Assembly (NCBI GenBank): GCA_001795615.1
Contig: MGKI01000001.1
Span: forward strand, 1 to 48,098
DNA length: 48,098 bases
Origin: Candidatus Yanofskybacteria bacterium RIFCSPLOWO2_01_FULL_42_49
GTDB taxonomy: Bacteria; Patescibacteriota; Minisyncoccia; 2-02-FULL-40-12; GWA2-44-9
Direction: 5' to 3'
The notes under the pieces are model-generated. The model was given only the letters and a program-made list of their open reading frames with translations. It was not told the origin of the DNA and did no database searches. The position numbers and the translations under genes are program-made. Positions 45,297 to 48,098 of this stretch are shown one piece after another. The number at the start of each line of letters is the position of its first letter. The stretch's first letter is position 1.

Positions 45297-48098
45297 TTAC
45301 TCTAAAATCGATTCGGTTTCAGACGTTGTTTCAGGCGTAGATTCCGGGGTCGGTTCGGGTTCTTCTTCTGTTGTTTCTTCTATCACCGGCTCCGCTGTTG
45401 GGCTCGGTGATTCAGTTACGACTTCCTCGCTCGCCGATGCCGCCTGCCCCGTAGTGTCAGCTTCGCTGTCTACTACCGGGGCCTCCTCTATCGGCTCTTC
45501 AACTAAAGTTTCTTCCGACGGACTAGCGGTTTCAGTTAGTGTTTCGTTAGAAATAAGGCCTGCCCCGGAGCTCGCCGTCCCCGTGCCGATGTTGCTATCC
45601 TGTTGAGGCGAAGTCCCGTTAGCCCCGCACTCTCCTTTGGCAGCCAACAGCACCCCGCCCTTGATCTTGACGCAGTGAATCTCACCGGTGTCCTCGTCTT
45701 TCAACTCCACCTTGTCGAATTGCCCCTTTTGGGCGAAAATCGCCACCACCCTGATAACCCCCTTCTCAAGTATGATATCGTAGATCTCTGCCAATTTGGC
45801 CACGATGGAGTTGAACAAGATATCGATGTCGAACATCCAAGATGCGTTCTCCGCTTCATTCTGGGCCAAATTTGAAGCGTCAGGCACCCAATAGCCGAGG
45901 TTGATGAAGGCGAGGACTTTGCGTCCCGATGCCGACGTTGCCTCTCCGTTGAGACCTTCCAACGCTACGCCAATCGACATTCCCGCCTCCGTCTGCTTCA
46001 TCGCGTAACCGGGCAGGGTTTTGGACGCGGTCAGGCGGTCGCCTGCGGCGACCGCTCCGTTCTCGTCGGAGACCTTCACCGGCACCCGGCCGACCAGAGC
46101 CAGAGGCGCTTTTGAACCGGGAGCGTAAGTACCCGCCACCTTGGGGCCTCCGAGGCGGGACTGGTTGCCTTCTATCAAAATGGCGGGAGCGGTGGAGATA
46201 ACTCCCACCGCCCCAGTGCCGACGTTGCCGGTTGTTGAATCCGTCCCTTGCGTCTTTACAAGGGCGTAAGAACTTGAAGCCACCCCTGAAGCGGGGCCGT
46301 CAGAGACAGCGACCACGTCGCCCGCTTCAAGTTCTTCCCCGGCGACAAATGTCTCCGCTACGTCGACACAGGTAACGTCCCCGGCGCCGTCGGAAGCGCA
46401 GGCAGATGTGCGGATATCACCTATGACATGGAGAACGTCAAGGGGATCTGTCGTCCCGATGCCGACGTTGCCGGTTGTTGCCTTTATCGTCAACGCCGTT
46501 GTTCCACTTCCAGACGGATGAGCATTCCAAGTTCCACCATATTTGAAATACAAATCACCAATATCCCAAGCCATATACGCGTTGGCATCTCTCGCTAGAT
46601 TAAGCGTGCCGGTTCCTGTATCAACTATAGATATAACTGGATTAGCCGACGCCTCCACTTGAAGATTCGCCCAAGGCCCCGTCGTCCCGATGCCGACGTT
46701 GCCGCCGCTTTTTACAGTTAACACGTCTGCCCCAGCACCAGCCCGCAGACGCAAATCCCCAGCATCAGATGGACCGACAAACATGTTTGTTCCATCTGTC
46801 TGCACATCAAAACGGTAATCGTTTGCATCATCTCTTACCAATCGCAATACCGGTCCCCCAGTCGATACCAAATGCAATAGCGTTCCCGGCCCCGTCGTCC
46901 CGATGCCGACGTTGCCAGCGTTTGTTATAGCCATAGTATCCTGTTCAGCTCCGGCAGTATCACGTCGTTGAAACAAGAAACCAACTCCAACATCCCTGTC
47001 TGTGTCGCCCGCTGAAATTATTGCCCACAGATTACTGGCGTCATAGCGATTGATACGAAGTTTGTTTGTGCCATCGTGAACACCTAAGATAGTTGTTCCA
47101 GCGACTTCCAACTTCGCCCCCGGCCCCGTCGTCCCGATGCCGACGTTGCCGTCGTTTTTAATCACCATCCGTGCCGTTGAGCCTGTTACATCATCAAATG
47201 TCCAAGTACCTGCAGTGCTGATATACATTCCATATGTGCGAGCCCCTGTGCCAGTGCCAGTCAATCGAAGTGCAGAACCGCCCCAATCTCCAGTTGCTCC
47301 TTCAATATCCAACTTAGCATCCGGCCCCGTCGTCCCGATGCCGACGTTGCCGCTTCCTAAGATTGTCATCCGTTCTACGAGAGCGTTCGCAATTGCACCA
47401 GGCGTTTTCGTCTGAAAATGAATATCAGCAGAATAGTTAGCATCAGTTGCCGTTATAATGGCTTGTGCCGGATTACTCCACTGTGCTGAAGTCTGGTAAG
47501 GTCTGAAAATAATTCCCGGAGTCCCACCAGTTGGCGCCGATAATGTTATTTGCGGACCCACATTCGAGGCGTTATCCAAATGTAGTTGGGTATTCGGCCC
47601 CGTCGTCCCGATGCCGACGTTGCCTGTTGAATCAATTACAAACTGACCAGCTGTTCCTACTTTCATATAGTACTGATTTGTTCCGACAGATGGGGCTGTT
47701 TCAAGATACAGAGTTGAGGCGGCAGTTAATACCGCGTCACCCGCGCCAATAGTCGGAGCTACCAGATGCATTGTGGCAAAGTTTGCATGTGTGCCAGAAC
47801 TTGCTTTGTTAAGTGTTGGCACAGCGATAAAAGAAGTGGCATCACAATTAGCACAAGCAGTGACTGTCGGACGAACATCCAATCCACCGCGTGCTTCAGT
47901 TGATCCGGCAGTCGTGAAAGTGCCACCAATAAAAACCTGTGATCTTCCCCCTGCCGGAGTGGCGGCCCCGATTGCAACATTACCTCTCACATCCAAGAGA
48001 GTGCTCGGCCCGGTCGTCCCGATGCCGACGTTGCCGGTACTCGCAATCGTCACAATCGGGCTGTTGTTGTTGTTGAAGATATCGAGCCGTTCAGTCCC
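45297..48098 (-). CDS. Tail-fibre-like repeat protein (partial, 5' end outside window)
   Basis: More than 930 aa; the frame stays open through the right edge (L-D-I-F-N-N-N-S-P precedes a GTG that is not the real start). At least eight copies of G-N-V-G-I-G-T-T-G-P-x-x-x-L recur every 65-90 residues, typical of trimeric phage-tail-fibre or adhesin shafts. A C-terminal module has D-V-A-E-T-F-V-A-G-E-E-L-E-A-G-D-V-V-A-V, G-V-I-S-T-A-P and P-V-K-V-S, common in secreted CPR proteins, then a helix and a long acidic Glu/Pro/Thr tail. There is no peptidase S74 chaperone. It probably forms a surface fibre. Confidence 0.8.
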   Translation of the reverse strand, partial: GTERLDIFNNNNSPIVTIASTGNVGIGTTGPSTLLDVRGNVAIGAATPAGGRSQVFIGGTFTTAGSTEARGGLDVRPTVTACANCDATSFIAVPTLNKASSGTHANFATMHLVAPTIGAGDAVLTAASTLYLETAPSVGTNQYYMKVGTAGQFVIDSTGNVGIGTTGPNTQLHLDNASNVGPQITLSAPTGGTPGIIFRPYQTSAQWSNPAQAIITATDANYSADIHFQTKTPGAIANALVERMTILGSGNVGIGTTGPDAKLDIEGATGDWGGSALRLTGTGTGARTYGMYISTAGTWTFDDVTGSTARMVIKNDGNVGIGTTGPGAKLEVAGTTILGVHDGTNKLRINRYDASNLWAIISAGDTDRDVGVGFLFQRRDTAGAEQDTMAITNAGNVGIGTTGPGTLLHLVSTGGPVLRLVRDDANDYRFDVQTDGTNMFVGPSDAGDLRLRAGAGADVLTVKSGGNVGIGTTGPWANLQVEASANPVISIVDTGTGTLNLARDANAYMAWDIGDLYFKYGGTWNAHPSGSGTTALTIKATTGNVGIGTTDPLDVLHVIGDIRTSACASDGAGDVTCVDVAETFVAGEELEAGDVVAVSDGPASGVASSSYALVKTQGTDSTTGNVGTGAVGVISTAPAILIEGNQSRLGGPKVAGTYAPGSKAPLALVGRVPVKVSDENGAVAAGDRLTASKTLPGYAMKQTEAGMSIGVALEGLNGEATSASGRKVLAFINLGYWVPDASNLAQNEAENASWMFDIDILFNSIVAKLAEIYDIILEKGVIRVVAIFAQKGQFDKVELKDEDTGEIHCVKIKGGVLLAAKGECGANGTSPQQDSNIGTGTASSGAGLISNETLTETASPSEETLVEEPIEEAPVVDSEADTTGQAASASEEVVTESPSPTAEPVIEETTEEEPEPTPESTPETTSETESILE
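46450..48040 (-). repeat. Array of 23-bp repeats in the tail-fibre gene
   Basis: GTCGTCCCGATGCCGACGTT plus GCC recurs almost unchanged near 46453, 46682, 46894, 47126, 47329, 47600 and 48014, spaced about 205-415 bp. The nucleotide identity is greater than needed to code the G-N-V-G-I-G-T-T motif, which points to gene conversion or recent duplication. Confidence 0.85.

Noticed and set aside
46450-48040. CRISPR array
   Set aside because: The 23-bp repeats are spaced by 205-415 bp and are translated in frame within a fibre protein. No CRISPR array or cas gene was seen in the window.
1-48098. Alternative genetic code with UGA as glycine (as in Gracilibacteria)
   Set aside because: Several genes end in TGA, no in-frame TGA interrupts conserved genes, and an SPF-type RF2 is encoded.

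Overview
The window looks like a chromosomal piece of a Candidate Phyla Radiation (Patescibacteria) bacterium, most likely a Parcubacteria-type lineage. This is inferred from content: many small secreted or membrane proteins with Pro/Thr/Ser linkers, a DUF4012 protein, a DUF5671-type protein, a putative S-layer-like protein, four-helix-bundle genes embedded in AT-rich repeats, a very compact FtsE/FtsX/FtsH/LepA core, and conserved genes carrying in-frame repeat insertions. TGA is used as a stop (for example the stop at 14805) and an SPF-type RF2 is present, so the code is standard. Most genes lie on the minus strand.

Layout. 1-6.5 kb: a partial membrane glycosyltransferase-like gene, a TPR membrane protein, a very large secreted beta-rich surface protein, and a 5' region that holds a candidate structured RNA. 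6.5-16.3 kb: a giant multidomain secreted protein (zinc phospholipase C-like, lamin-tail, HhH, beta-propeller), a transglycosylase-like membrane protein, a RAYT transposase lying among REP palindromes whose stems contain DnaA-box sequences, a sugar nucleotidyltransferase with a winged-helix partner, and a degenerate HtrA-like protein. 16.3-26.9 kb: two glycosidases, an EamA exporter, FKBP isomerase, DUF5671 protein, tRNA-binding protein, CPBP protease, a coiled-coil/small-membrane-protein trio, RsmE, SDR and cupin. 27-30.1 kb: a mobile region of GC-rich cargo genes and a serine recombinase, built as two back-to-back units with long inverted repeats and abutting a tRNA-Gln gene. 30.2-38.2 kb: core genes ftsX, ftsE, prfB (lacking domain 1), ftsH, tRNA-Thr, tRNA-Gly, a DivIC/FtsB-like gene, a PH-domain protein and lepA. 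38.2-48.1 kb: DUF4012 protein, two antisense small-RNA candidates, a MerR-GHKL ATPase plus STAS-like DUF4325 pair with an iterated promoter repeat, a four-helix-bundle gene, a zinc-ribbon/PD-(D/E)XK protein, a PemK/MazF toxin, and a tail-fibre-like repeat protein that runs off the window.

The most unusual theme is palindromic DNA. There are (i) REP/RAYT intergenic hairpins; (ii) related 31-bp hairpins placed in frame inside two unrelated genes, all read as a similar LTTxDxGTTSxV-type peptide; (iii) two recombinase-associated units whose long palindromic ends appear to mark where a circle was opened; and (iv) long hairpins whose only departures from Watson-Crick pairing are G-U wobbles on the minus strand, suggesting transcribed structured RNAs. 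The second theme is the small regulatory module at 41.6-42.7 kb. All functional statements come from motif reading by eye; no database search was run.
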